This document shows, one piece after another, positions 43,252-51,362 of a DNA stretch of 64,000 nt. Position numbers and translations under genes: made by a program. Origin of the DNA: Methanomicrobiales archaeon (GTDB lineage Archaea > Halobacteriota > Methanomicrobia > Methanomicrobiales > JACTUA01); the NCBI GenBank assembly GCA_015660865.1, contig JACTUA010000002.1, forward strand, positions 299,470 through 363,469, given 5' to 3'. The notes beneath the pieces are model-generated. The model ran no database searches. It was not told the DNA's origin and saw only the letters and a list, made by a program, of their open reading frames with translations. Each line of letters starts with the position of its first letter. Positions within the stretch are counted from its first letter, which is position 1.

Positions 43252-44129
43252 GCGAGAAGCGCCTCGTCATAATTCGTATAATAAGGGATCGCCGCCACGG
43301 CACCGATCTTCCCCCGCCCGTCCATTCTGATCTCCACCGAACCACCCTTGACCGCCGCATCGAGATCTGCGTCCGTCACCTCTCCCCGCTTGACCTTGCG
43401 GGCGAAATCAAGGAGTGAAGATGGATCGAACCCCCGATAGACCGCCATGCCCGTCTTCTCGGAGAGGGTGTACTTCACCAGAAGCCCGTGGAACCTCTCG
43501 ACGAGGGACTCTGCATCGGAGGTGGCGAACTCGCAGACCGTGGCAACGCAGTTCTTGGTCCGGTAGGGAACCGGAAAGAGCTGCACGAGGGTGTGTGAGA
43601 GGTACCGGGAATAGTCGTCCTCAACCGCCTTTGCGATGTTGTGGGCGAGGGTCCACGTGGCCCCCTCGTCTGGAGTATCCGTGTCATCGATACCGATGAG
43701 GAGCCTCTCGCGGCGGGGGAGCCAGACCGTCGAACCCGCGACCCTGCCGCCGCCGGACGGGTCGCAGGTACAGCGGTTCACCCCCTTTGCGGTGGAACGG
43801 CAGATGGATGCACCGACACCACCTCCCCCGAGGCCGATGTAGGTGACCGCGATCTCCCTCCCCTCGATCCGGACCTCCGAGATACCGGCCGCAAAGGTCG
43901 AACCCGCAAGCTCCAGGGGCGCCGAACCGGTCTTCAGTAGGTAACGGGTGGTGGCACCCACGGTCCGGGCCGACAGGACGAGCGGGCTCTTCTGGTAATG
44001 GTGCCTCGCCCACATGGCCCCGCCGACGCAGTCGAAGAACTCCACGACCTCGACCCGCATGCCGGAGGGGTCCGCGACCCCGACGATCTGTGGGTAATGG
44101 ATGATGTACGGTTCGGCGATCCGCTCCAT
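43233..44129 (-). CDS. Methanogenesis marker protein 11
   Basis: 298 residues. Contains FFDCVGGAMWARHHYQKSPL and, from about 165, IGIDDTDTPDEGATWTLAHN, a TiaS-like nucleotide-binding signature, followed by LFPVPYRTKNCVATV and TGMAVYRGFDPS. This agrees with the methanogenesis marker 11 family (TIGR03280), restricted to methanogens and of unknown function. The GIDDTD motif suggests ATP or nucleotide use, as in tRNA-Ile2 agmatinylation. First gene of the nine-gene block that contains aksA, D, E and F. Confidence 0.85.
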   Translation of the reverse strand: MERIAEPYIIHYPQIVGVADPSGMRVEVVEFFDCVGGAMWARHHYQKSPLVLSARTVGATTRYLLKTGSAPLELAGSTFAAGISEVRIEGREIAVTYIGLGGGGVGASICRSTAKGVNRCTCDPSGGGRVAGSTVWLPRRERLLIGIDDTDTPDEGATWTLAHNIAKAVEDDYSRYLSHTLVQLFPVPYRTKNCVATVCEFATSDAESLVERFHGLLVKYTLSEKTGMAVYRGFDPSSLLDFARKVKRGEVTDADLDAAVKGGSVEIRMDGRGKIGAVAAIPYYTNYDEALLAWTGNG

Positions 44130-44188
44130 ACGAGGTTCTCTCCGCTGAAGATATTCCCGGAATCTCCTCTATCCCGGGGAGATTTGTA

Positions 44189-44218
44189 AACGAAATTATC
44201 GTTAACAAAATAATCGTT
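44189..44218. promoter_or_regulatory. AT-rich region with repeated TCGTT half-sites upstream of the coenzyme B block
   Basis: In the gap between ftr and the marker 11 gene, AACGA (44189-44193) and TCGTT (44199-44203) form an inverted pair with a 5-base spacer, and a further TCGTT lies at 44214-44218. TCGTTAAC at 44199-44206 also occurs inside the perfect palindrome at 60491-60504 before the mtr genes. Further on, AACAATATATATG (44223-44235) offers TATA sequences. A shared regulator is possible but not shown. Confidence 0.45.
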
Positions 44219-44270
44219 CATAACAATATATATGATCATCGTTTTTTTGCTGGAGAAAAGGATGGATGGT

Positions 44271-45161
44271 TCAGAAGAGGGAATGGAGCCTGAACTGGTG
44301 GGGACCGAGCTTCCCGCCATAATTGCCGGCGCTGATCATCTTCACCCCGGGAACTTTGCAGGCGGCCTTGATCCCGGCACGCATCGCCGCTTCAATCGAT
44401 TTTGAGTCCACGCCATCGATGACAATCTCGTAGAGGGCATTGACACCAGCAGGCACCTTGCTGTCGGGGACCTTTTCCCTGAGGGTGGGGCAGTAAGCCT
44501 CGTTTGTCGACGCCTTCATGAACTTGGCGTACTTCTTGGACCCGACCTTGGATCCGCTCGCCACGATTCCGCCCGGGAAAGAGAGGATGGTCCCCTTGAC
44601 CGATTCGATCGCCTCGGCAGCCACCTCGGCCCCTGCAAGTGCCGCCATCTGGTTCTCGCCCATGATGAAGAAGTTCCCTCCGGCAACCCCTTTCACGACC
44701 CCGAACTCCTCTTCGGTGATGAACTCACCCTCCATGATGGGGATCGCCCAGCAGGACCGTTCCCCGACTTTCACCTGGTGCTCGTACCCGTCCCCGAAGA
44801 AGTGGAGCTTCACGGGCAATTTCTCGGGGGCATCGGTGATCCCGTTGAAGGTGGCCGTTGTCGGGGCTGTGAGGATGCACTCCCCGATCCGCTCGATGAG
44901 CTGCTCCTTCAGTTTGTCCTTCTTTGGGTTGCAGATGAGGATCGCGTAGCCCGGCCTCCCATCGGGGGTCTGATCGGGCGGCATATAATGATCAATACCC
45001 GCTTCTGCCGCGCAACCGATGCAGGAGGTCGCAAAACCCGTGGCTTCTGTCGCTGCCTTTAACGCCCAGTTCCTGGTTACTGCGGTCACAATAACTCGGG
45101 AAATGAAGATCGGGAACGCCTCTGCGTAGGTATCATCAATCTTGACGCCATTTATCTCCAA
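44271..45161 (-). CDS. ftr: Formylmethanofuran:tetrahydromethanopterin N-formyltransferase
   Basis: Second step of CO2 reduction: moves the formyl group from methanofuran to tetrahydromethanopterin. 296 residues, colinear with characterised Ftr ([17 protein letters not shown] at the start; [36 protein letters not shown] at the end). The start codon is TTG at 45161, preceded by GGGGTG about 7 bases away; no ATG is available in frame. Divergent from the fwd-hdr cluster, whose Fwd product supplies its substrate. A paralogue lies at 22,671. Confidence 0.94.
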   Translation of the reverse strand: MEINGVKIDDTYAEAFPIFISRVIVTAVTRNWALKAATEATGFATSCIGCAAEAGIDHYMPPDQTPDGRPGYAILICNPKKDKLKEQLIERIGECILTAPTTATFNGITDAPEKLPVKLHFFGDGYEHQVKVGERSCWAIPIMEGEFITEEEFGVVKGVAGGNFFIMGENQMAALAGAEVAAEAIESVKGTILSFPGGIVASGSKVGSKKYAKFMKASTNEAYCPTLREKVPDSKVPAGVNALYEIVIDGVDSKSIEAAMRAGIKAACKVPGVKMISAGNYGGKLGPHQFRLHSLF

Positions 45162-45196
45162 AATCTTTCACCCCTGTTCACACCAGATTCACCGGT

Positions 45197-45212
45197 TCTA
45201 TTAAAGAATGTT
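45197..45212 (-). promoter_or_regulatory. Probable promoter element of ftr
   Basis: CATTCTTTAATAGAAC on the minus strand contains a TTTAATA box about 40 bases before the TTG start, leaving room for a short leader with the GGGGTG ribosome-binding site. Confidence 0.4.
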
Positions 45213-45258
45213 GCCATTTGATCTCTTTTTCAGGAAAACTGGAGTGGAAAAGCCACCG

Positions 45259-45276
45259 TTACATATACTTAATAAG
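45259..45276 (+). promoter_or_regulatory. Probable TATA region of the fwd-hdr operon
   Basis: TTACATATACTTAATAAG is the strongest TATA-like sequence before fwdG. If used, it gives a leader of about 140 bases that contains the two inverted repeats at 45277-45289 and 45395-45412, unlike the near-leaderless genes elsewhere in the window. Confidence 0.45.
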
Positions 45277-45394
45277 CTTGAAAATCAAGGATAAATTATA
45301 GTCTTCTGGGAGTCTGTGCAGGGACCCCCTCATCGAACCGGGTGCCGGCGAATTTTCAGAAGATTTAATTACCGGCTTCGACCACCTGATCCTG

Positions 45395-45412
45395 ATCGAT
45401 TTTCAAATCGAT
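45395..45412 (+). promoter_or_regulatory. Perfect inverted repeat just before fwdG
   Basis: ATCGATTTTCAAATCGAT pairs eight bases on each side of a two-base centre, 19 bases upstream of ATG 45432. A smaller one, CTTGA-AAA-TCAAG, lies at 45277-45289. They may be operators in DNA or hairpins in the leader RNA; the first would lie close to the ribosome-binding region. Confidence 0.5.
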
Positions 45413-45431
45413 AGAGCTGGTGCGTGCAAAC

Positions 45432-45710
45432 ATGGCATTCGCAGTACACGTGAATCTGGACCGTTGTACCGGCTGTAACAACTGTGTGGTTGCATGCCCC
45501 GTGAACGCATTGGAGCTCCACACTGTGGATCCTGTGACAAAGGAGAAGATCTACAGTGTGAGGGATGGCAAGGCCATCACTCTGGACATCAAGTCCGAGC
45601 TCTGCGCCGGATGCGGCGTTTGCGTGGAAGCATGCCCGTACGATGTTATCCGGTTGAAAGGACACTGGGAGGAAGGAACAAAGCCCACTGTCGTGTATGT
45701 GACGGAGTGA
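45432..45710 (+). CDS. fwdG: Two-cluster ferredoxin, formylmethanofuran dehydrogenase subunit G type
   Basis: 92 residues from ATG 45432. Two [4Fe-4S] motifs: CTGCNNCVVACPVNAL and CAGCGVCVEACPYDVI, separated by a 30-residue insertion. Size and position just upstream of the polyferredoxin identify it as the small ferredoxin of the Fwd complex, passing electrons to the tungsten or molybdenum site. First gene of a ten-gene transcript; fwdF starts 8 bases after its stop. Symbol chosen by context. Confidence 0.8.
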   Translation: MAFAVHVNLDRCTGCNNCVVACPVNALELHTVDPVTKEKIYSVRDGKAITLDIKSELCAGCGVCVEACPYDVIRLKGHWEEGTKPTVVYVTE

Positions 45711-45718
45711 AGTGAGAA

Positions 45719-46912
45719 ATGACCCTGTACCCGAAATTTTCAAAGAGGATCGAGTTCCAGAAGGATGGCAAGAAGGTCATCCAGGAACAGAAGCTCCTCC
45801 AGACCACAAACAACCTGACCCTGAACGTGGACAGGTGTACCGGCTGTGGGATCTGCATCGAGGCCTGCCCCGAAGAGGCCATCAAATGGGGTCCGGTCGG
45901 TGCCGTGCGCCGGGGTGCTGTGGACTACGCAGCCCCTGTCGATATCGACGAGGTGAAGTGCTCGTACTGCGGTGTCTGCCCGGTGATGTGCCCGTTCTCG
46001 GCCCTCTCCCTCACTATCGATGGTGTCGAGCGATACACCATCATCGAGAAGGAAGGATTCCCCCAGTACGACCAGGTCTCGAAGATAGACGACGAGAAGT
46101 GCATCAAGTGCACGCTCTGCGAGGATATCTGCCCAAGAGACGCCATCAAGAGGGATGTCCCCCTCTACGAAGGGGCCTCCAAGGAAGGCAAGGAACGGCA
46201 GCTCGCCATCAAATCCAAGACCGACTTCAAGGTGGACATGGAGAAGTGCACGGTCTGCGGCCTCTGCGGCTACCTCTGCCCGGCCATCACCGTGAAGAAG
46301 AAGGCCTTCACCGCGGAGACCGGAAAGGCGGAGGCCGTGAAGGATCCCAAGACCGGCCTCCCCTGGGATGAGACCAAGTGCGACGCGTGCAAGGTCTGCG
46401 TCGAGGTCTGCCCCGAGGAGTGCATCACCGTCGAGCGGACCATTGAAAGCGACAAGGTCCAGGGTAAGGTGGAGATCGACAACGACCTCTGCTGCACGTG
46501 CACCTGGTGCAGCAGGACCTGCCCGACCGAGGCCATCACCGTCGAGAAGCTCTTTGACGGGGAGATCGAGTTCTTCCCCGAGAAGTGCCCGTCAGGCTGC
46601 TCCACCTGCGTGGAGATCTGCCCGTGCAATGCCATCTACCTCCCGACCCCGCCCCCTGCAGCTCAGCTCAAGGGGAAGCAGGAGGCAAAGATCGCGGTGA
46701 ATAAGGACCTCTGCATGTTCTGCGGGGCCTGCGTGGCCGCGTGCCCGGGCGAGGATATCATCGTGCTCCAGAGAAAGAGCATCCGATTCAAGGGCACAGA
46801 GACCGACCTGTTCAAGAAGATCGAGGAGAAGCTCTTCACGAAGCGCACCTCCAAGGTGAAGGAGGACGTCCAGCCCGGCGAGGTGCAGGTGAAGATGCTC
46901 GGGAAGGTGTGA
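45719..46912 (+). CDS. fwdF: Polyferredoxin, formylmethanofuran dehydrogenase subunit F
   Basis: 397 residues with eight [4Fe-4S] motifs in tandem: CTGCGICIEAC, CSYCGVCPVMC, CIKCTLCEDIC, CTVCGLCGYLC, CDACKVCVEVC, CCTCTWCSRTC, CPSGCSTCVEIC (slightly irregular) and CMFCGACVAAC. In the characterised Fwd complex FwdF forms the electron wire between catalytic units and outside donors. Here it immediately precedes hdrCBA, consistent with direct electron delivery from the bifurcating Hdr complex. Confidence 0.93.
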   Translation: MTLYPKFSKRIEFQKDGKKVIQEQKLLQTTNNLTLNVDRCTGCGICIEACPEEAIKWGPVGAVRRGAVDYAAPVDIDEVKCSYCGVCPVMCPFSALSLTIDGVERYTIIEKEGFPQYDQVSKIDDEKCIKCTLCEDICPRDAIKRDVPLYEGASKEGKERQLAIKSKTDFKVDMEKCTVCGLCGYLCPAITVKKKAFTAETGKAEAVKDPKTGLPWDETKCDACKVCVEVCPEECITVERTIESDKVQGKVEIDNDLCCTCTWCSRTCPTEAITVEKLFDGEIEFFPEKCPSGCSTCVEICPCNAIYLPTPPPAAQLKGKQEAKIAVNKDLCMFCGACVAACPGEDIIVLQRKSIRFKGTETDLFKKIEEKLFTKRTSKVKEDVQPGEVQVKMLGKV

Positions 46913-46921
46913 GGTATCACC

Positions 46922-47512
46922 ATGGCAAAGGCAAAAGGTTATTCAGACCCGAAAATGGAGGAGAAGCTCAAGGACCGGTACTACTACCGTGAGTACAGCA
47001 ACCCTGATTTTACGAAGAAGGTGCATGACCTCGCCCGCACGGTCAACCACATGTGCTTCCAGTGCGGTACATGCACTGGTTCATGCCCCTCGGCGCCTCG
47101 GTCATCCTACCGCATCCGGCTCTTCATGAGAAGAAACGTGATGGGCCTGGAGGACGAGTCGCTCACCGACCCGGATCTCTGGCTCTGCACCACGTGCTAC
47201 TGTTGCACAGACCGCTGCCCCAGGGACATTGCACCGACCGATGTCATCATGGCGATGCGCAACATCGCGTACCAGAGGGGTATCGTTCCGGTTAACTTCC
47301 TGAAGACTGTGCAGGCCATCTACCAGTCCGGCCACGGTGTCCCGAACAACGATGTGAACCGTGCGGTACGGGTGCGCCTTGGTCTCGCCAAGGACCCGCC
47401 CACGACCCACTCCTATCCTGAGTTCCTCCCGGGCATCCGCCAGATCATTGACCACTGGCATGTGAAGGAAAAGGCCGACAAGATCGTCGCGGAGGCTGAG
47501 AAGCATGGCTGA
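46922..47512 (+). CDS. hdrC: CoB-CoM heterodisulfide reductase subunit C
   Basis: 196 residues. Two [4Fe-4S] motifs, CFQCGTCTGSCPS and CTTCYCCTDRCPRD, characteristic of HdrC of the soluble HdrABC complex; no membrane helices, so it is not HdrE-linked. Transfers electrons between HdrA and HdrB. Overlaps hdrB by 8 bases (its stop lies inside hdrB), indicating coupled translation. Confidence 0.94.
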   Translation: MAKAKGYSDPKMEEKLKDRYYYREYSNPDFTKKVHDLARTVNHMCFQCGTCTGSCPSAPRSSYRIRLFMRRNVMGLEDESLTDPDLWLCTTCYCCTDRCPRDIAPTDVIMAMRNIAYQRGIVPVNFLKTVQAIYQSGHGVPNNDVNRAVRVRLGLAKDPPTTHSYPEFLPGIRQIIDHWHVKEKADKIVAEAEKHG

Positions 47513-48440
47513 GGCCAAGGGACATGACTATGCCCTCTTCCTCGGGTGCATCGCCCCGAACCGGTACCCGGGTTGCGAGTCCGCGGGGATCGCGTGCAGC
47601 AAGAAGCTCGGGATCAACCTCCACCCCATGAAGGGTGCAAGCTGCTGCCCGGCACCAGGCGCATTCGGCTCTATCGATCTCAATGTCTGGTACGCCATGG
47701 CGGCACGGAACGTCGTCATCGCTGAGAAGATGGGGATGGACATTGCGCTCGAGTGCAACGGGTGCTACAAGTCCATCTACGAAGTGAACGAGAAGCTGAA
47801 GCACAACGACGACCTCCGGGACATGGTGAACGAGGTGTTAAAGACCGTCCCCGACCCCACGGACCCCACGAAGAAAGGGACCATGGAGTTCAAGGGGACC
47901 ATCGACGTCTTCCATCTCATCGAGCTCTACTCTGACCCGAAGATCTGCGGCCCAGACAGGATCAAGGAGAGCGTAACCCGGCCTCTGACCGGGACCCGGA
48001 TCGGTGTCCACTACGGGTGCCACCTCATCAAGCCCAAGAAGGAGAGGCACCTGGGTGACACCGAAAACCCCATGTGGATCGAGGAGCTTGTTGCAGCTCT
48101 CGGTGCCGAGCCGGTCCAGTACAGGAAGAAGATGCAGTGCTGCGGTGCAGGAGGCGGCGTGCGGGGCTACGACCTGGTCCATGCCATCGACATCACGAAC
48201 GAGAAACTCGGCTATCTGCACGATGCAAAGGTCGATGCGGTGACCGAGGTCTGCCCGTTCTGCCAGCTCCAGTTCGACCGCGGGCAGATCGAGATCAAGG
48301 AGAAGTTCGGGAAGATGTGGGGGCTCCCTGTGCTCCACTTCAACGAACTCCTCGGCCTGGCCCAGGGGATGAGCCCCACGGACCTCGCCCTCGACATGCA
48401 TGCCATCCCTGTTGACCCCTTCTTAAAGAAGATCCTGTGA
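47505..48440 (+). CDS. hdrB: CoB-CoM heterodisulfide reductase subunit B
   Basis: 311 residues, the catalytic subunit reducing CoM-S-S-CoB. It carries the two CCG-type cysteine motifs that hold the noncubane [4Fe-4S] clusters: GASCCPAPGAFG and MQCCGAGGGVRGYD, along with further cysteines in LGCIAPNRYPGCES, ECNGCYKS and EVCPFCQLQF. Full length. Ten bases separate it from hdrA. Confidence 0.94.
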   Translation: MAEAKGHDYALFLGCIAPNRYPGCESAGIACSKKLGINLHPMKGASCCPAPGAFGSIDLNVWYAMAARNVVIAEKMGMDIALECNGCYKSIYEVNEKLKHNDDLRDMVNEVLKTVPDPTDPTKKGTMEFKGTIDVFHLIELYSDPKICGPDRIKESVTRPLTGTRIGVHYGCHLIKPKKERHLGDTENPMWIEELVAALGAEPVQYRKKMQCCGAGGGVRGYDLVHAIDITNEKLGYLHDAKVDAVTEVCPFCQLQFDRGQIEIKEKFGKMWGLPVLHFNELLGLAQGMSPTDLALDMHAIPVDPFLKKIL

Positions 48441-48449
48441 GGTGCGAAG

Positions 48450-50504
48450 ATGGCTGATACGAAATCAAAGGTAAAGGAAACCAAGGCAAAAGTGACTGAT
48501 CAGAAACCAAGAATCGGCGTCTTTGTCTGCCACTGCGGGACCAACATCGCGGGTGTTGTCGATGTGAAGGCCATCATCGAGTACGCAAAGACCGTGCCGA
48601 ACGTGGTGCATGCCGAGGATTACCAGTACGTCTGCTCCACACCTGGCCAGAAGAAGATCACCGATGCCATCAAGGAGAAGAACCTGACCGGAACCGTTGT
48701 CGCGGCCTGTTCTCCCCGGCTCCATGAACCGACCTTCCGGAGAGCCACCAAGGAGGGCGGGCTCAACCCCTTCCGGTTCGAGATGGCCAACATCCGTGAG
48801 CAGGGCACCTGGGTGCACATGCACGATCCCGCGGGCGCGACCGAAAAGGCCAAGGATGCCATCCGGATCGCGGTTGCGAAGGCCTCGCTCCTTGAGGACC
48901 TGACTCCAAAGAGCGTGGCTGTCGAGCATGCGGCTATGGTGGTCGGTGCAGGGATAGCAGGGATGCAGGCTGCCCTTGACCTGGCAAACGCCGGAATCAA
49001 GACCTACCTCGTCGAGAAGCTCCCGAGTATCGGCGGCAGGATGTCCCAGCTGGACAAGACCTTCCCGACCCTGGACTGCTCCCAGTGCATCCTCACCCCC
49101 AAGATGGTGGATGTGGGCAGGGCCGAGAATATCGAGCTCCTGACCTACCACGAGGTCGATGCAGTTGAAGGGTTCATCGGGAACTTCGATGTGACCCTCA
49201 GGAAGAAGGCCAACGGCGTCCTTTCCATGGCCGAGGCCGAGGCAAAGGGGATCTCCGGTGGCGGTTGCAACGGCTGCGGCGACTGCGAGCCCGTCTGCCC
49301 TGTCATCAAACCGAACCCCTTCGAGATGGGGATGAAACCCAGGAAGGCCATCTACATCTACCACCCGCAGGTGGTGCCACTCCTCTATACCATCGACTTC
49401 GACTCCTGCATCAAGTGCGGCCTCTGCGTCACCGCGTGCGGAGAGAAGAAGGCCATTGATCTCGAGATGAAGGACGAGCTCAGGAAGGTCAAGGTCGGGA
49501 CCGTTGTCCTGGCCCTTGGCTACGACATGTTCCCGGTGGAGAACAAGCGTGAGTGGGGCTACAAGCAGTTCGACAACGTGGTCAACAGCCTCGAGCTCGA
49601 GCGGCTCATCTGCGCCTCAGGCCCGACCGCAGGGCACCTCATCCGCCCGTCCGATGGCCAGACCCCGAAGAGGGTGGCCTTCGTCCTCTGCGCAGGCTCC
49701 CGGGACAACACCGGCATCGGGAAGCCCTACTGCTCCCGGTTCTGCTGCATGTACTCCCTGAAGCATGCCCACCAGATCATCGAGAAGATTCCAGGGGTAA
49801 TCCCATACATCTTTTACATGGACATCCGGTCCTTCGGGAAGATGTACGAGGAGTTCTACTACCGCATCCAGGACGAGGGTGCCAAGTTCATCCGGGGCCG
49901 CGTGGCAAACATCCTCGAGGATCCGGTGACCAAGAACCTCCATGTCTATGCCGAGGATACCATGCTGAACCGGCCTATCGACCTGGAGGTGGACATGGTG
50001 GTCCTCGCGGCGGCAGTCCAGCCCGCTGCGGACACCGACCGGACCAGGAAGCTCTTCGGTGTCTCCTGCTCCCAGGACGGGTGGCTCCTCGAGGCCCACC
50101 CGAAGCTGAACCCGTGCGGCACCACGACGGCGGGGGTCTTCGTGGCAGGGGTCTGCCAGGGACCGAAGGACATCCCGGACACCGTGGCCCAGGCCGAGGG
50201 CGCGGCATCGGCAGCCTCCATCCCCATCCACATCGGGAAGGTGGAGCTCGAGCCCTACTTCGCTCAGTGCATCGAGGAGAAGTGTGCCGGGTGCGGCATG
50301 TGCGTGAACCTCTGCCCGTACTCGGCACTCTCCCTCGTGGATAAGGAGGGCGGCGGGAAGGTCATGCAGGTGACCGAGGCCAAGTGCAAGGGCTGCGGCA
50401 CCTGCGGCGGCTTCTGCCCCGGAGGTGCCATCTGGATGCAGCACTTTGCCACGCCCCAGGTCATTGCGCAGATTGATGCATTCCTCCTCGGAGGTGCAAA
50501 GTAA
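48450..50504 (+). CDS. hdrA: CoB-CoM heterodisulfide reductase subunit A, flavin-based bifurcating
   Basis: 684 residues. N-terminal domain with ACSPRLHEPTFR; FAD-binding GAGIAGMQAALDLANAG followed by the cysteine-rich SQLDKTFPTLDCSQCI; inserted ferredoxin motifs CNGCGDCEPVCPV and CIKCGLCVTACG; a thioredoxin-reductase-like core; and C-terminal ferredoxin motifs CAGCGMCVNLCPY and CKGCGTCGGFCPG. HdrA bifurcates electrons from hydrogenase or formate dehydrogenase to heterodisulfide and ferredoxin. All cysteines are encoded as Cys; no internal TGA. Stop overlaps the mvhD start (TAATG). Confidence 0.95.
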   Translation: MADTKSKVKETKAKVTDQKPRIGVFVCHCGTNIAGVVDVKAIIEYAKTVPNVVHAEDYQYVCSTPGQKKITDAIKEKNLTGTVVAACSPRLHEPTFRRATKEGGLNPFRFEMANIREQGTWVHMHDPAGATEKAKDAIRIAVAKASLLEDLTPKSVAVEHAAMVVGAGIAGMQAALDLANAGIKTYLVEKLPSIGGRMSQLDKTFPTLDCSQCILTPKMVDVGRAENIELLTYHEVDAVEGFIGNFDVTLRKKANGVLSMAEAEAKGISGGGCNGCGDCEPVCPVIKPNPFEMGMKPRKAIYIYHPQVVPLLYTIDFDSCIKCGLCVTACGEKKAIDLEMKDELRKVKVGTVVLALGYDMFPVENKREWGYKQFDNVVNSLELERLICASGPTAGHLIRPSDGQTPKRVAFVLCAGSRDNTGIGKPYCSRFCCMYSLKHAHQIIEKIPGVIPYIFYMDIRSFGKMYEEFYYRIQDEGAKFIRGRVANILEDPVTKNLHVYAEDTMLNRPIDLEVDMVVLAAAVQPAADTDRTRKLFGVSCSQDGWLLEAHPKLNPCGTTTAGVFVAGVCQGPKDIPDTVAQAEGAASAASIPIHIGKVELEPYFAQCIEEKCAGCGMCVNLCPYSALSLVDKEGGGKVMQVTEAKCKGCGTCGGFCPGGAIWMQHFATPQVIAQIDAFLLGGAK

Positions 50505-50932
50505 TGGCTGGACCAGACGGCTGGAAACCCAAGATCCTGGGGATTGTCTGCAACTGGTGTTCCTATGCCGGAGCCGACCTCGCCGGGAGCGCCCGGGCCC
50601 AGTACCCGCCCGACATCAGGATCGTCCGCCTCATGTGCACCGGGCGGCTGGACCCCCTCTTCATCATGAAGGCCTTCATGGACGGGGCTGACGGGGTACT
50701 CGTGTCAGGGTGCCACTTCGGTGACTGCCACTACCTTGAGGGAAACTACAAGTCCGCAAAGCGGATGTTTCTCTTAAAGAGCGTCTTGAAGGACCTGGGT
50801 TTCGATGACAAGCGCCTCCGGATGACCTTTGTCTCGGCATCCGAGGGTGCGAAGTGGGCCAAAGTGGTCGGGGACGTGGTGAAGACCATCAATGACCTCG
50901 GACCAAGCCCCATCAAGGCATTGTCGAAGTGA
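50504..50932 (+). CDS. mvhD: MvhD-type iron-sulfur subunit linking Hdr to its electron donor
   Basis: 142 residues, with the [2Fe-2S] cysteines in GIVCNWCSYAGAD, IVRLMCTGR and VSGCHFGDCHY. MvhD links HdrA to a donor: the MvhAG hydrogenase or a formate dehydrogenase. Neither mvhA/G nor fdh genes are in this window, so the donor is encoded elsewhere and could be formate dehydrogenase, as in Methanospirillum. Overlaps the hdrA stop by one base. Confidence 0.92.
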   Translation: MAGPDGWKPKILGIVCNWCSYAGADLAGSARAQYPPDIRIVRLMCTGRLDPLFIMKAFMDGADGVLVSGCHFGDCHYLEGNYKSAKRMFLLKSVLKDLGFDDKRLRMTFVSASEGAKWAKVVGDVVKTINDLGPSPIKALSK

Positions 50933-50945
50933 CGGAGGTGTCAGT

Positions 50946-51347
50946 TTGGCCAAGATCCAGCTGAACCTCATCAGCGGGCGGACCATCCAGCAGGGCGTCG
51001 CGATCGAGGGGGGCAAGGAGAAGCCCGCCTACCGCGAGGCCTGCGGGATCATCGAGCTCGATGGTGAGGACTTCAAGAAACTCGGGATATACCGGAACTC
51101 GAATGTCCGGGTCACGAGTCCCTACGGGACCGTCGTGGTCAAGGCCGTGGACGCGACCCAGGGGCCTCACCCGGGCCTCGGATGGATCCCCATGGGGCCC
51201 TGGGCAAACTCCATAACGAACCCGAACACCTACTCCACGGGTATGCCGACCTTCAAAGGTGTGCCTGTCGAGGTGGAACCGGCCCCGAACGAGCCGGTTC
51301 TCCTTGGGATCGAACTCGTGCAGAAAGCCTGCCGTGCGGAAGGCTGA
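50946..51347 (+). CDS. fwdD: Formylmethanofuran dehydrogenase subunit D
   Basis: 133 residues from TTG 50946, preceded by GGAGGTG (50934-50940) at 5 bases; no ATG fits the family start AKIQLNLISGRTI. The subunit corresponds to the molybdopterin-dinucleotide-binding domain split from FwdB (GPHPGLGWIPMGPWAN being the conserved core). Binds the pterin cofactor at the metal site. The next gene is fwdB, 15 bases on. Confidence 0.92.
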   Translation: MAKIQLNLISGRTIQQGVAIEGGKEKPAYREACGIIELDGEDFKKLGIYRNSNVRVTSPYGTVVVKAVDATQGPHPGLGWIPMGPWANSITNPNTYSTGMPTFKGVPVEVEPAPNEPVLLGIELVQKACRAEG

Positions 51348-51362
51348 CCGAGGTGATGAGAA

